This document shows positions 23,622-32,419 of a DNA stretch of 64,000 nucleotides, piece by piece (the first letter of the stretch is position 1; the number at the start of each line of letters is the position of its first letter). Made by a program: the position numbers and the translations under genes. The DNA is from PALSA-129 sp050014595 (lineage in GTDB: Bacteria > Acidobacteriota > Terriglobia > Bryobacterales > Bryobacteraceae): contig JBEKDA010000026.1 in NCBI GenBank assembly GCA_050014595.1, positions 28,285 through 92,284 of the forward strand. The letters run 5' to 3'. The notes under the pieces were generated by a model. It worked only from the letters and a program-made list of their open reading frames with translations. It was not told the origin of the DNA and ran no database searches.

Positions 23622-25664
23622 TTGGGCCTTCAGGCGCTCGATCATCCCGCGCACCTCGGCATCGGGCTGGATGCGCTCGGCCGCTTCGAGTTGAGCGATC
23701 GCCTCGGGCAGGCGGCCCGGCATCTGGGATAACGCCACTCCCAGGTTGATGTGCGCGTCGGCGTAATCCGGGTCGAGTTGCAGGGCGGCTTGGAAATGGG
23801 CAATCGCTTCGCTGAGGCGGCCGGGCGCCTGAGACAATACCACTCCCAGGTTATTGTGGGCCTCCGGATAATCGGGACGGAGGCGGAGCGCGGCTTCCAG
23901 GTGAGCGATAGCTTCAAACGCCCGGCCATCCGTTTTCGCCAGCGCGAATCCCAGGTTGTATTGCGCTTCCGCCAGGTTGTGGCGCGCGTCGGCATAATCC
24001 GGATCGATGCGCAGCGCGGCCCCATATTCGGAGACGGCCTCGTTCCAACGGCCCGCCTGAGCGAGGGCGTTGCCGAGGTTGTTGTGGGGGATGGCTAAAT
24101 CCGGGTCGATGGCGAGGGCCGCGCGGAATTCGGCCATGGCGTCGGGCAAGCGGCCGGGCAGCCTGGCGAGCGCGCTTCCCAGGTCGGTGTGCGCGCGGGC
24201 GTAACCCGGCTTGATCCGCAGGGCGGCTTGATAATGGGCGATGGCTTCGTTCAAGCCGCCGGGCGTTTCGGCCAGCGCGGCACCCAGGTTGTGATGCGCC
24301 AGGTAGTTTCCGTCGGTCACGTCCACGGCGTGTTGGAAGAGCGTGCGGCTGTCGCGCCAGTATCCGGCTTGCACCCAGGTGAGCGCCGCACAACACGCGC
24401 ACGTAGCGGTGGCCAGCGCGGCGATGGCTGGTTTGGCGCGCCGCACACGGCCGAGAAGATCCGCCGCGCCCCACGCCAGCATGATGGTCAGGCCGATCAT
24501 GGGGATGTACGTATAGCGGTCCGCGCGCGCCTGCGCTCCCACCTGCACGAGGCCGATGACGGGCGCCAGCGTAACCAGGTACCAGAACCATCCCACCGCC
24601 AGATAAGGACGCTTTCGGACGGAGCGCGCCACCAGAATCGAGATAACCGCAATCGCCAGGGCGGCCGCGGCGGCCTGCCACGCAGGCACTTCCGAAGGAT
24701 AGGGATAGAACACCGCTAACCGGGCGGGCCAGAACATTTTGGCTATATAGATGATGTAGGAGACCAACGCGTTCTCAAGGCGGAGCACAAGGGGAAAGGC
24801 ATCGGACGACCTCACGGCGCCGCCGGCCTGTTGCACCAGGTAAGTGGCGCCAGCCGCCGCGGCGGCCAACGCGAAAAACGGAATTTTTTCGCGCAGCAGC
24901 CCGTTCCTCGTGGCGCACGCACTCATGCGTGCCGCGTCGGCACTCGTGCCGACGCCCGGTCCTGGCGGGCTGGGCCCCATGCCGGTCACGCGGCCGAGCG
25001 GCCACACGTCCACCAGCAGCATCACGACAGGCAGGGTCACGAGCATGGGCTTGGCCATCAGGCCCAGAGCAAACGCCAGGACCACGAGTAAGTAGCGGCG
25101 CGTCGCCGGGCGCTCGACATAGCGCACGTAACTCCAGAGCGCCAGCAACCCGAAGAAAGCGCTGAGCGAATCCTTCCGCTCCGCCACCCAGGCAACCGAT
25201 TCGACATGCAGCGGGTGCAGGGCGAACAGCAACGCCACCCACGCGCTGGGCCAGCGGCGCCCGGTGGAGCGATTCAGAAACGCGAAGAGCAGCAGCACGG
25301 CCAGCGCGTGCAACAGCACGTTGGTGAGATGGTGCCATCCGCTGCGCAGCCCGAACATCTGGCAATCGAGCATGTGCGAAAGGCGGGTGAGCGGAAACCA
25401 GTTGGCGGCTTCGCCGGAAGCGAATGCCCAAGCCACGTTCGCCGCGGTGATGCCGGTGCGCACGTGCGGGTTGGCGGTGACGTACTCGGGGTCGTCGAAA
25501 TTGACGAAGTCAAAGTGGCGGACCTGCGCGTACACGGCGAACGTCGCCAGGAACAGGAACACATATATCCAGATAGTGTGGCGCGGGGGCGGCGACGGCC
25601 TAGCGGCAGGGATGGCCCGCGGCTTTCGCTGTCGATTCGACGGCCTGGGGCTGGGCTTCGCCAT
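23613..25664 (-). CDS. polytopic membrane protein with C-terminal TPR repeats (TMTC/O-mannosyltransferase-like)
   Basis: About 683 residues from the ATG at 25664 (a TTG lies three codons earlier). A Pro/Arg-rich cytosolic start is followed by about ten membrane helices (roughly 33-430) with FDFVNFDDPEYV and LHPLHVESVAWVAERKD, typical of the GT-C-like TMTC/DUF1736 family, then six or seven TPRs (about 440-680) with repeated YxxALRxxPDYAxAHNNLG patterns. It may transfer sugars or assist surface glycan synthesis. An internal segment around residues 235-252 (GVGTSADAARMSACATR) sits in a cytosolic or periplasmic loop and is encoded by a double-hairpin repeat also found at 32287, which looks like an in-frame insertion. 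Confidence 0.82.
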   Translation of the reverse strand: MAKPSPRPSNRQRKPRAIPAARPSPPPRHTIWIYVFLFLATFAVYAQVRHFDFVNFDDPEYVTANPHVRTGITAANVAWAFASGEAANWFPLTRLSHMLDCQMFGLRSGWHHLTNVLLHALAVLLLFAFLNRSTGRRWPSAWVALLFALHPLHVESVAWVAERKDSLSAFFGLLALWSYVRYVERPATRRYLLVVLAFALGLMAKPMLVTLPVVMLLVDVWPLGRVTGMGPSPPGPGVGTSADAARMSACATRNGLLREKIPFFALAAAAAGATYLVQQAGGAVRSSDAFPLVLRLENALVSYIIYIAKMFWPARLAVFYPYPSEVPAWQAAAAALAIAVISILVARSVRKRPYLAVGWFWYLVTLAPVIGLVQVGAQARADRYTYIPMIGLTIMLAWGAADLLGRVRRAKPAIAALATATCACCAALTWVQAGYWRDSRTLFQHAVDVTDGNYLAHHNLGAALAETPGGLNEAIAHYQAALRIKPGYARAHTDLGSALARLPGRLPDAMAEFRAALAIDPDLAIPHNNLGNALAQAGRWNEAVSEYGAALRIDPDYADARHNLAEAQYNLGFALAKTDGRAFEAIAHLEAALRLRPDYPEAHNNLGVVLSQAPGRLSEAIAHFQAALQLDPDYADAHINLGVALSQMPGRLPEAIAQLEAAERIQPDAEVRGMIERLKAQKK
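24911..24960 (-). repeat. double-hairpin palindromic repeat inside a coding sequence (copy A)
   Basis: Two adjacent hairpins, GCACGCAC/GCGTGC and GTCGGCAC/GTGCCGAC, each with a three-base loop. A close relative lies between genes at 32287-32334 and shares GCGCACGCAC and GCGTCGGCACTC-TGCCGACGCCCGG. Here the element is in frame within the TPR membrane protein and adds about 17 residues. Confidence 0.75.
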
Positions 25665-25677
25665 GAGACGCAACCAT

Positions 25678-25706
25678 AATTATAGAGGGCGGATTATAGA
25701 GGGCGG
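25678..25706. repeat. tandem duplication of ATTATAGAGGGCGG
   Basis: Two exact 14-base copies lie back to back in the divergent gap between the TPR membrane protein and the hydrolase gene at 25722. TATAGA within each could act as a -10 box; duplicated promoter elements or a small operator repeat are both possible. Confidence 0.6.
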
Positions 25707-25721
25707 CGTTACAATTCTGGT

Positions 25722-26432
25722 ATGCTCCGATTGTTTCTCGGTTCGATTCTGGTGGCGGCCTGCGCCGCTGCGGCCACGCCAGAACAATTCCAGACTTCCG
25801 CCGGCACGCTCGAACTGACGCCCATCCAACACGCCAGCCTGATGATTCGGGCCGGCGGCAAAGTGCTGTACCTCGACCCGGCACAGGGAAAGTACGACAA
25901 CTTGCCGAAGGCCGATTACATCCTCATCACCGACATCCACGGCGATCACATGGCGCCGGCTTTGGTGGAGCGGCTGAGCAAGCCGGGCACGGTGATTCTG
26001 GCGCCCGCCGCGGTGGCGAAAACCGTGACGGGCGCGACGGTGATCTCGAACGGAGAGGGTAAAACCATCGGGCCGTTCCTGGTGGAAGCGCTGCCGATGT
26101 ACAACCTGAAACCCGCCGCCGATGGCACGCTCTACCATCCCAAGGGCCGGGGAAATGGGTACGTCGTGACGTACGGAGGCAAGCGCTTCTATTTTTCCGG
26201 CGACACCGAAGGCACGCCTGAAATGAAGGCGCTGCGCAACATCGACGTGGCCTTCGTGTGCATGAACCTGCCTTACACCATGTCGCCGGAAGCGGCCGCG
26301 GAAGCCGTTCGGGCGTTTCATCCGGCGGTGGTCTATCCCTACCACTACAGCCAGTCGGACTTGACGGTGTTTGCTAGAGCTTTGGCCGGCACCGGGATCG
26401 AAGTACGCGTTCGCGAATGGTACCCAAAGTGA
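25722..26432 (+). CDS. secreted metallo-beta-lactamase-fold hydrolase (UlaG-like)
   Basis: A 236-residue protein with a signal peptide (about 1-18). The metal-binding motif is TDIHGDHM (about 68-75), which has Asp where the first His of HxHxDH usually stands; GDTEG (about 166-170) and YPYHYSQ (about 208-214) supply further ligands. The fold resembles UlaG/RomA-type lactonases and phosphodiesterases, but the substrate is not evident. The alpha-mannosidase gene starts one base after its stop, so the two are translationally linked. Confidence 0.85.
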   Translation: MLRLFLGSILVAACAAAATPEQFQTSAGTLELTPIQHASLMIRAGGKVLYLDPAQGKYDNLPKADYILITDIHGDHMAPALVERLSKPGTVILAPAAVAKTVTGATVISNGEGKTIGPFLVEALPMYNLKPAADGTLYHPKGRGNGYVVTYGGKRFYFSGDTEGTPEMKALRNIDVAFVCMNLPYTMSPEAAAEAVRAFHPAVVYPYHYSQSDLTVFARALAGTGIEVRVREWYPK

Positions 26433-26433
26433 T

Positions 26434-29400
26434 ATGCCATTTCTAAGAGCAGCCCTCTGCCTCCTTTTGGCCGCCGCCGCGTTGCCGGCGCAGCCCCGCC
26501 CTCAGCGTTCCGAACCATATGCCACCGCGCTCAGCCGGCTGGAGGCAATGACCAGCCTGCCGCTCAACAGGTGGCGCACGCACGCCGACATGCCACACGG
26601 CGAAGATCCCGCGCTGGACGATTCCACCTGGACGCCCGCAACCCTCTCCGGAGGCAGGGGCGGCGGCGCCGGCGGCGATGCCGCCTGGTATCGCGCCACC
26701 ATCGAGATCCCCCTCGCCGCGGGGGCGCGCGATATCCGCGGCGCCCGCATCAGGCTGCAGGTGCGTTTTTCCAACGACGGCCGCGTCTTCTTCAATGGCG
26801 GCCTGGTGGCGCAGGGCGATGGCCGCACGCTCGATCCCATCCTGATCGCCGAAAAAGCCGTGCCCGGCCAGAAGGTCGTGGTCGCGGTCAAGGTTCCCTA
26901 CCACGCGGAGAGCGGGCGCTTTCAGGGCGCGCAGTTGCTGGTCGATTACCCCGGCCAGCCCGATCCCGGCGTGCTGCGCAACGAGATCCTCGCCGCGGAA
27001 AACGTGCTCAGCGGCTTCCCCGGCGGCCAGGCGGAGCATCGGCAGCAGCTCGACGATGCCGTCAAGGCCATTGATTTCGCCGCCCTCGATCGCGGCGACC
27101 AGCCGGCTTTCACGCGCTCGCTGGAGGCCGCCGGCCGCGCCCTCCGGCCGATCAACGACTGGATGAAGCAGTTCACCGTTCGCGTCGTCGGCAATTCGCA
27201 CATCGACATGGCCTGGCTGTGGCCCTGGACCGAAACCGTCGAGGTGGTGAAAGATACCTTCACCACCGTCTTGCAGCTCATGAAGGAATACCCCGATTTC
27301 ACCTACGCGCAATCGAGCGTGCAGGATTTCGCCTGGCTGCAGGAAAAGTATCCCGCCATCTTCCGCGAGATCCAACAGCGCGTCCAGGAAGGCCGCTGGG
27401 AACTGGTGGGCGGCATGTGGATCGAGCCCGACCTGAACATGCCCGATGGCGAAGGCCTGGTCCGCCAGTTGCTGGTCGGCAAGCGCTGGTTCCAGCGCTA
27501 TTTCAACGTGGACGTCAACATCGGCTGGAATCCCGATTCGTTCGGCTACACCTGGCAGCTCCCGCAAATCTACAAAAGGTCCGGCTTCGACACGTTCGTG
27601 ACCCAGAAGATGTCGTGGAACGCGCAGGAATCCTCGTGGCGCGAGACGTTCACCTTCCCGTACAAGCTCTTCTGGTGGCAATCGCCCGATGGCAGCCGCG
27701 TCCTCACCTATTTCCCGCACGGTTACAGCGGCGGCATCAGCGCGGCCAGCCTGTCGCAGGACATTGCCGATTACGTCCCCAGCACGGGCTTTCCCGAGAT
27801 CATGCACCTCTACGGCGTAGGCGACCATGGCGGCGGCCCCACGCGCCAGATGCTGGATGAAGCCGTCCGCCTCAAAGACCCCTCGGTGGTGTTTCCGAAG
27901 ATCCAGTTCTCGACCGCCCGGGCCTTTTTCGACGACGCGGAAAAGGCCATCGCCGCTGGCAGCCTGAAGCCGCCGGTGTGGAACAATGAGCTCTACCTGG
28001 CTTATCACCGCGGCTGCTACACCACGCAATCCGAAACCAAGAAGCTCATCCGCCAGAACGAAGAGTTGCTGCAAAACGCCGAGAAGTTCGCGGCGCTTTC
28101 CTTTCTCACGGCGAATCGCCCGTACTCGAACAGCGACTTCGAAGACATCTGGAAGCGCGTCCTGTTCGATCATTTCCACGACATCATGCCCGGCTCCAGC
28201 ATCGGCGTCAATTATGCGGATGCCGGCCGTAACCTCACCGACGCCTCGCTTCGCAGCCAAAAAATCTTAGACGGCGCTTTGGACTCTCTCAACGGTCTCA
28301 TCGACACCCGCGGCGACGGCATCCCGGTCGTTGTGTACAATTCGCTCTCCTGGGATCGGACCGCTTCGGTCGGGATCGAGACCGTCGAGCCGCCCGCGGG
28401 CCAGCATCTGGAAGCTCGCGATTCCGCCGGCCAGCCGCTGCTCTCGCAGGTGGTCGCAAACGACGCGGCAGCCCGTCGAGTCACGCTCGATGTCGTGGTG
28501 AAAGGAGTGCCGGCGCTGGGCTACGAGGTGATCCACCTTGTGCCGGCAGCCAATCCACGTCCGCCGGCCTCTGCTCTAAAGATCGATGGTGCCAATATCG
28601 AGAACGAGTTTTTCCGCCTCAAAATCGATCCGCGCACCGGCTGCGTCTCGAGCCTGGTCGACAAAGCCAATGGCCAGGAAGCCGTGGCGCCGGGAGGTTG
28701 CGGCAACCTGCTGCAAGCCTTCAAGGACGTGCCGCGCACCCAGGACGCCTGGGAAATCCGCTTCGACGAAGACGTCTGGGATCTGAAGCAGCCGCGCTTC
28801 GTCGGCGTGATCGAGAGCGGTCCCGAGCGCGCGGTGGTCCGAATCCAGCACACTTTCCATGCGCCCACGCGCAAGGAGGGGCCGGATTCCACCATCCAAC
28901 AGGACATCACCGTCTATTCCGGCGTGCCCCGCATCGACGTGAACACCCAAGTGGATTGGCACGAGCGGCACGTCCTCCTGAAAGCCGGATTCCCGGTGAA
29001 CGTCCACAGCGACAAGGCGACTTTCGAGATTCCCTACGGCTCGATCGAGCGCCCTGCCACGCGCAATACGCCCGAGGAGCAGGGAATGTTCGAGGTCCCC
29101 GCCTTGCGCTGGGGCGACCTTTCCAATGCCACGCAGGGCTTCAGCCTGCTGAACTCGAGCAAGTACGGATACGATGCCAAGGGAAACGTGATTCGCCTCT
29201 CGCTGCTGCGCTCGCCGCAGATGCCCGCTCCCGACAACCACATCGCCGACCAGGGCTTCCACGAATTCACGTACTCGCTCTACGCGCACTCGGGCGACTG
29301 GAAAGCGGGTAACACCATGCGCCAGGGCTACGAGCTGAATTATCCCTTGATCCCGGTCATCTCGCAGCCTCACGCCGGACCCTGGAAAGCCAGGCTGGGC

Positions 29401-29673
29401 TTCGCGCGGATCGATTCCGGAAACGTAATTCTCACCGTCCTGAAAAAGGCGGAGGATGACGATGGGCTGATTTTCCGCTTTTACGAATTTGAGGGCAGGC
29501 CGGCCGACGTGCGCCTCGAACTGCCCCGCAGGGCCGCCGCTGCGGTGGAAACCAACCTGATGGAGAAGCGCGGCCAACCCGTCACCATCGCACCCTCCGG
29601 CCGCGAGCTGGTGATACCCACCGGGCCATACGAGATCAAGACCGTGGAGGTCACGTTTGCGGTCAACCAGTAG
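26434..29673 (+). CDS. GH38 family alpha-mannosidase, secreted
   Basis: About 1079 residues from the ATG at 26434, one base after the upstream stop; this start yields a signal peptide (MPFLRAALCLLLAAAALPAQ). A non-catalytic N-terminal jelly roll is followed by the GH38 barrel: NSHIDMAWLWPW (zinc His and Asp, about 252-263), WNPDSFGYTWQLPQI (nucleophile Asp, about 367-381) and the later zinc His in LYGVGDHGGGPT. The C-terminal beta domains complete the family's usual length. A Gly/Arg-rich loop (GGRGGGAGG) lies at about 72-80. It should remove alpha-linked mannose from glycans outside the cytoplasm. Confidence 0.93.
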   Translation: MPFLRAALCLLLAAAALPAQPRPQRSEPYATALSRLEAMTSLPLNRWRTHADMPHGEDPALDDSTWTPATLSGGRGGGAGGDAAWYRATIEIPLAAGARDIRGARIRLQVRFSNDGRVFFNGGLVAQGDGRTLDPILIAEKAVPGQKVVVAVKVPYHAESGRFQGAQLLVDYPGQPDPGVLRNEILAAENVLSGFPGGQAEHRQQLDDAVKAIDFAALDRGDQPAFTRSLEAAGRALRPINDWMKQFTVRVVGNSHIDMAWLWPWTETVEVVKDTFTTVLQLMKEYPDFTYAQSSVQDFAWLQEKYPAIFREIQQRVQEGRWELVGGMWIEPDLNMPDGEGLVRQLLVGKRWFQRYFNVDVNIGWNPDSFGYTWQLPQIYKRSGFDTFVTQKMSWNAQESSWRETFTFPYKLFWWQSPDGSRVLTYFPHGYSGGISAASLSQDIADYVPSTGFPEIMHLYGVGDHGGGPTRQMLDEAVRLKDPSVVFPKIQFSTARAFFDDAEKAIAAGSLKPPVWNNELYLAYHRGCYTTQSETKKLIRQNEELLQNAEKFAALSFLTANRPYSNSDFEDIWKRVLFDHFHDIMPGSSIGVNYADAGRNLTDASLRSQKILDGALDSLNGLIDTRGDGIPVVVYNSLSWDRTASVGIETVEPPAGQHLEARDSAGQPLLSQVVANDAAARRVTLDVVVKGVPALGYEVIHLVPAANPRPPASALKIDGANIENEFFRLKIDPRTGCVSSLVDKANGQEAVAPGGCGNLLQAFKDVPRTQDAWEIRFDEDVWDLKQPRFVGVIESGPERAVVRIQHTFHAPTRKEGPDSTIQQDITVYSGVPRIDVNTQVDWHERHVLLKAGFPVNVHSDKATFEIPYGSIERPATRNTPEEQGMFEVPALRWGDLSNATQGFSLLNSSKYGYDAKGNVIRLSLLRSPQMPAPDNHIADQGFHEFTYSLYAHSGDWKAGNTMRQGYELNYPLIPVISQPHAGPWKARLGFARIDSGNVILTVLKKAEDDDGLIFRFYEFEGRPADVRLELPRRAAAAVETNLMEKRGQPVTIAPSGRELVIPTGPYEIKTVEVTFAVNQ

Positions 29674-29700
29674 GGCGTCCGGAACGCGCGGGAGAAACGC

Positions 29701-30966
29701 TTGAGCCACGGTGTGCCGGGCCTGCGCTGGTGGATCGCCGGACTGATCTTTCTCGCTACCATCATCAACTTCGTCAACCGGCTTACCATTTCAGTCCTGG
29801 CCCCGGTGATCACCACCGAGCTCCACCTGACAGCCACTCAATTCGCCGGCGTCGCCAATGCATTTCTAATCGCCTACACCATCAGCCAGGGCCTCTCAGG
29901 CAAGCTTTACGACCGCATCGGCACCAAGCGCGGCTTCACCGTATCTGTCACCGTCTGGTCGCTGGCGTCGATGGCCCACATCTTCGCGCGTGGGCTGTTC
30001 AGCCTGGATTGTTTCCGCTTCGTGCTGGGGCTGGGCGAGGCGGGCAACTGGCCCGGCGCCGCCAAAGTGATCGCGCAATGGTTCCCGGTCCGCCAGCGCG
30101 CGCTCGGCATGGGTATCTTTAACAGCGGGACGTCCATCGGTTCGGTGGTAGCGACTCCGCTGATCGTGTGGATGCAACTGCGATTCGGCTGGCAGGCGAC
30201 GTTTCTGGTGCTGGGCGCCGCGGGCTTCGTCTGGCTGGCCCTGTGGCTGAGCCTTTACGAGGTTCCCGAGCGGCACCCCAGGCTCACGCCCCAAGAATAT
30301 GCGCTCATCCGGGAGGGCCGGCCCACAGAGACACAAAGGCCTGTGCCGCTCGCAACACTCCTCCGCCGTCGCGAAGCCTGGGCCATCGCCATCGCGCGCT
30401 TCTTCGCGGATCCGGTCTGGTGGCTGTACATCACGTGGCTGCCGCTCTACCTCTATAAGACCCACGGCTTCAGCCTGCAACAGATCGGCATGTTCGCCTG
30501 GCTGCCGTTTGTCGCGGCGGACGCCGGCAGCCTGGGCGGCGGCTGGCTCTCCGGCTTTCTCATCGCGCGCGGATGGAGCGTCGACCGCGCGCGCAAGGCC
30601 GTCATCATCGGCGGCATGCTCTCGATGTGCACGGGCATGCTGGCCGCGCGCGCCGGGAGCGCCGCGGCCGCGCTGGCCTTTATCGCGGTCGTGCTGTTTG
30701 GATTCCAAAGCTGGATCAATAACGTGCAGACCCTGCCCAGCGATTATTTCCCCGAGCAGGCGGTGGGCAGCGTCACCGGGATGGGCGGCGTGGCGGCGGG
30801 CATCGGAGCGATGCTGTCGATCCAGGCCACCGGGTTCGTGGTCGATCGCTGGCATACCTACAACCCGATCTTGTGGGTCGCCGGTCTGCTGCCGCTGGTG
30901 GCCACCGGAGCTCTATTCATACTGGGCGGCCCCATCCGGCGGCTGGCGTTGGAGAATGCGAGCTGA
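29701..30966 (+). CDS. MFS transporter, anion:cation symporter (hexuronate/sugar acid) type
   Basis: A 421-residue protein with twelve predicted helices, starting at TTG 29701 with GGAGAAACGC before it. NFVNRLTISVLAPVI in helix 1, GKLYDRIGTKRGF in the helix 2-3 loop and RFVLGLGEAGNWPGAAKVIAQWFP in helix 4-5 are characteristic of the ACS family (ExuT, DgoT, GudP). It probably imports a sugar acid freed by the neighbouring secreted glycosidases, being 27 bp after the alpha-mannosidase gene and on the same strand. Confidence 0.9.
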   Translation: MSHGVPGLRWWIAGLIFLATIINFVNRLTISVLAPVITTELHLTATQFAGVANAFLIAYTISQGLSGKLYDRIGTKRGFTVSVTVWSLASMAHIFARGLFSLDCFRFVLGLGEAGNWPGAAKVIAQWFPVRQRALGMGIFNSGTSIGSVVATPLIVWMQLRFGWQATFLVLGAAGFVWLALWLSLYEVPERHPRLTPQEYALIREGRPTETQRPVPLATLLRRREAWAIAIARFFADPVWWLYITWLPLYLYKTHGFSLQQIGMFAWLPFVAADAGSLGGGWLSGFLIARGWSVDRARKAVIIGGMLSMCTGMLAARAGSAAAALAFIAVVLFGFQSWINNVQTLPSDYFPEQAVGSVTGMGGVAAGIGAMLSIQATGFVVDRWHTYNPILWVAGLLPLVATGALFILGGPIRRLALENAS

Positions 30967-30983
30967 AGGATAGTAGGCCTGTC

Positions 30984-31013
30984 TTGACATTGTCTGGCAA
31001 AGACCGCTAAGCT
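30984..31013 (+). promoter_or_regulatory. sigma70-type promoter of the toxin-antitoxin operon
   Basis: TTGACA at 30984-30989 and TAAGCT at about 31008-31013, spaced 18 bp, lie 25-50 bp before the antitoxin ATG at 31037. GAAGGATCCGGAG provides the ribosome site. Confidence 0.55.
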
Positions 31014-31036
31014 TCTACCAGAAGGATCCGGAGCCC

Positions 31037-31327
31037 ATGCCATCACGCGCTCTACGCAGCGAGAAGCTCGACCTCAGGCTTACCCGGCAGTCCAAACTGG
31101 CGTTGCAAGCGGCAGCGGCGGCGTCACGCCGTTCGGTGAGTGAGTTCGTGCTGGAGAGTGCCCTCGCCAGGGCTGATGAAGCGCTCGCGGACCGGCGGTC
31201 ATTCGGCCTGAATGCCACGCAGTGGAAGGCGTTCCTGGCCGCTCTGGATGCTCCGCCGCGTCCCCTGCCCCGCCTGAAGCGTCTCCTCAAGGAACCCGGA
31301 TTTTTCGATGCCGGACCGAATCGGTGA
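31037..31327 (+). CDS. DUF1778 (TacA-type) antitoxin
   Basis: A 96-residue protein. The N-terminal ribbon-helix-helix part reads EKLDLRLTRQSKLALQAAAAASRRSVSEFV, the usual DUF1778 DNA-binding motif. The C-terminal segment with FGLNATQWKAFLAALD is the toxin-neutralising tail. It ends in GTGA overlapping the toxin start, as in classical type II modules, and should repress its own promoter together with the toxin. Confidence 0.88.
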   Translation: MPSRALRSEKLDLRLTRQSKLALQAAAAASRRSVSEFVLESALARADEALADRRSFGLNATQWKAFLAALDAPPRPLPRLKRLLKEPGFFDAGPNR

Positions 31328-31827
31328 CCGCTGACCGCCGTGTTGAGAAGCTACGGCGCGATCACACGATCGAAGGCTTCGATTGCGGACGCGAGGAACT
31401 GAACCGGTATTTGTCCCGCTATGCCTGGCAGAACCAGCAAGCAGGCGCATCCCAAACTTATGTTGGCATCGCAGGTGATGCCATTGCAGGCTTCTACACT
31501 CTCGCCGTGGGTCAGGTGACGCACGAGGAAGTGCCGGAACGGCTGACGAAGGGGCTTGCGAAGCGCCCGATACCCATCATGCTGCTCGCGCGTCTGGCAG
31601 TAGACCGCCGCTGGCACGGGCAGGGAGTCGGCAAGGCGCTCTTAAGGGACGCCATCGAGCGCACTTTGCAGGCGGCCGATATTGCCGGCATCCGCGCTCT
31701 TGCGGCTCATGCGAAAGACGAGGAAGCCAGGTGCTTCTATGAACATTTCGATTTCGTCCCTTCCCCAACCGATCTGCTGCATCTGTTCGTTCTGCTCAAG
31801 GACGTACGGCGGATGATGCCCCGGTAA
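31324..31827 (+). CDS. GNAT-family acetyltransferase toxin (TacT-type)
   Basis: A 167-residue protein from GTG 31324, which overlaps the antitoxin stop; a longer frame from 31222 would run far into the antitoxin gene. GFDCGREELNRYLSRYA (about 19-35), FYTLAVGQV, LLARLAVDRRWHGQGVGKALL (acetyl-CoA loop, about 86-106) and FYEHFDFVPSP (about 138-148) match TacT/AtaT toxins, which acetylate aminoacyl-tRNA and stop translation. Forms an operon with the DUF1778 antitoxin. Confidence 0.9.
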   Translation: MTADRRVEKLRRDHTIEGFDCGREELNRYLSRYAWQNQQAGASQTYVGIAGDAIAGFYTLAVGQVTHEEVPERLTKGLAKRPIPIMLLARLAVDRRWHGQGVGKALLRDAIERTLQAADIAGIRALAAHAKDEEARCFYEHFDFVPSPTDLLHLFVLLKDVRRMMPR

Positions 31828-31869
31828 ACACGCGGTGTGGCTCGTCCTTAGCGTATACTGGCGGTCTCG

Positions 31870-32280
31870 ATGCCCGATGCCGTACGCCTTCGCTTGTTCC
31901 TGTTGGACTACCGGCTGGCGGTCTGCCGCCTGGGGCCTCACCATGAAGTCCCGGAGTGGGCCGTCGGCGGTGCGTTCAGTTCGGTGACCCGCACCAGCAC
32001 CGAGTTGTCGGTCGTCTGCCGGGAAGAGGCCGTGCCGGACGGCATCCGCCGCGAAAGCGGTTGGCGCATCTTCCAGGTGGAGGGTCCGCTCGATTTCGCG
32101 CTCACCGGCATCCTGGCTTCGATCGCCAGGCCGCTGGCCGAAGCGGGCGTGAGCCTCTTCGCGGTATCGACTTTCGATACGGATTACGTGATGGTGCGGG
32201 AGCGCGACGTGGAGGCGGCGGTGCGCGCACTCCGCGCCGTAGGCCATCGGGTATCCGCATCTCGCAGCGACGTTCGGTGA
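31870..32280 (+). CDS. ACT-domain protein
   Basis: A 136-residue protein. The second half (WRIFQVEGPLDFALTGILASIARPLAEAGVSLFAVSTFDTDYVMVRERD) is an ACT fold of the CASTOR/ACT_7 type, which usually binds an amino acid. The first half is a second, weaker repeat (LAVCRLGPHHEVPEWA). Probably a small cytosolic amino-acid-binding regulator. It stands 40 bp after the toxin gene but need not belong to that operon. Confidence 0.82.
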   Translation: MPDAVRLRLFLLDYRLAVCRLGPHHEVPEWAVGGAFSSVTRTSTELSVVCREEAVPDGIRRESGWRIFQVEGPLDFALTGILASIARPLAEAGVSLFAVSTFDTDYVMVRERDVEAAVRALRAVGHRVSASRSDVR

Positions 32281-32286
32281 TAATTG

Positions 32287-32334
32287 CGGCGCACGCACGC
32301 GTGCCTGCTGCGTCGGCACTCATGCCGACGCCCG
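32287..32334. repeat. double-hairpin palindromic repeat (copy B)
   Basis: Intergenic relative of the element at 24911-24960; both share GGCGCACGCAC at one end and GCGTCGGCACTC-TGCCGACGCCCGG at the other. This copy sits just after the ACT-domain gene, where such elements are tolerated. Confidence 0.75.
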
Positions 32335-32368
32335 GAGTTTGTACATTTTCAAGCTCCGCAAAAACCAA

Positions 32369-32402
32369 CTGGTAGCGCCGGCGGTCTTTGCCGCCGGTGC
32401 TT
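32369..32402. repeat. REP-like palindrome GGTAGCGCCGGCGGTC (copy 1)
   Basis: A hairpin with CCGGCGG and CCGCCGG arms around TCTTTG, flanked by CTGGTAGCG and GTGCTT. Other copies lie at 42517-42550, 42585-42618 (reversed) and 58491-58520. Here it occupies the convergent gap after copy B of the double-hairpin repeat. Confidence 0.8.
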
Positions 32403-32419
32403 GGAGAAGTCATTTCGCC

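Noticed and set aside
31222..31323. Longer start for the GNAT toxin (31222)
   Set aside because: It would overlap most of the antitoxin's C-terminal coding region; GTG 31324 overlapping the antitoxin stop fits type II modules.
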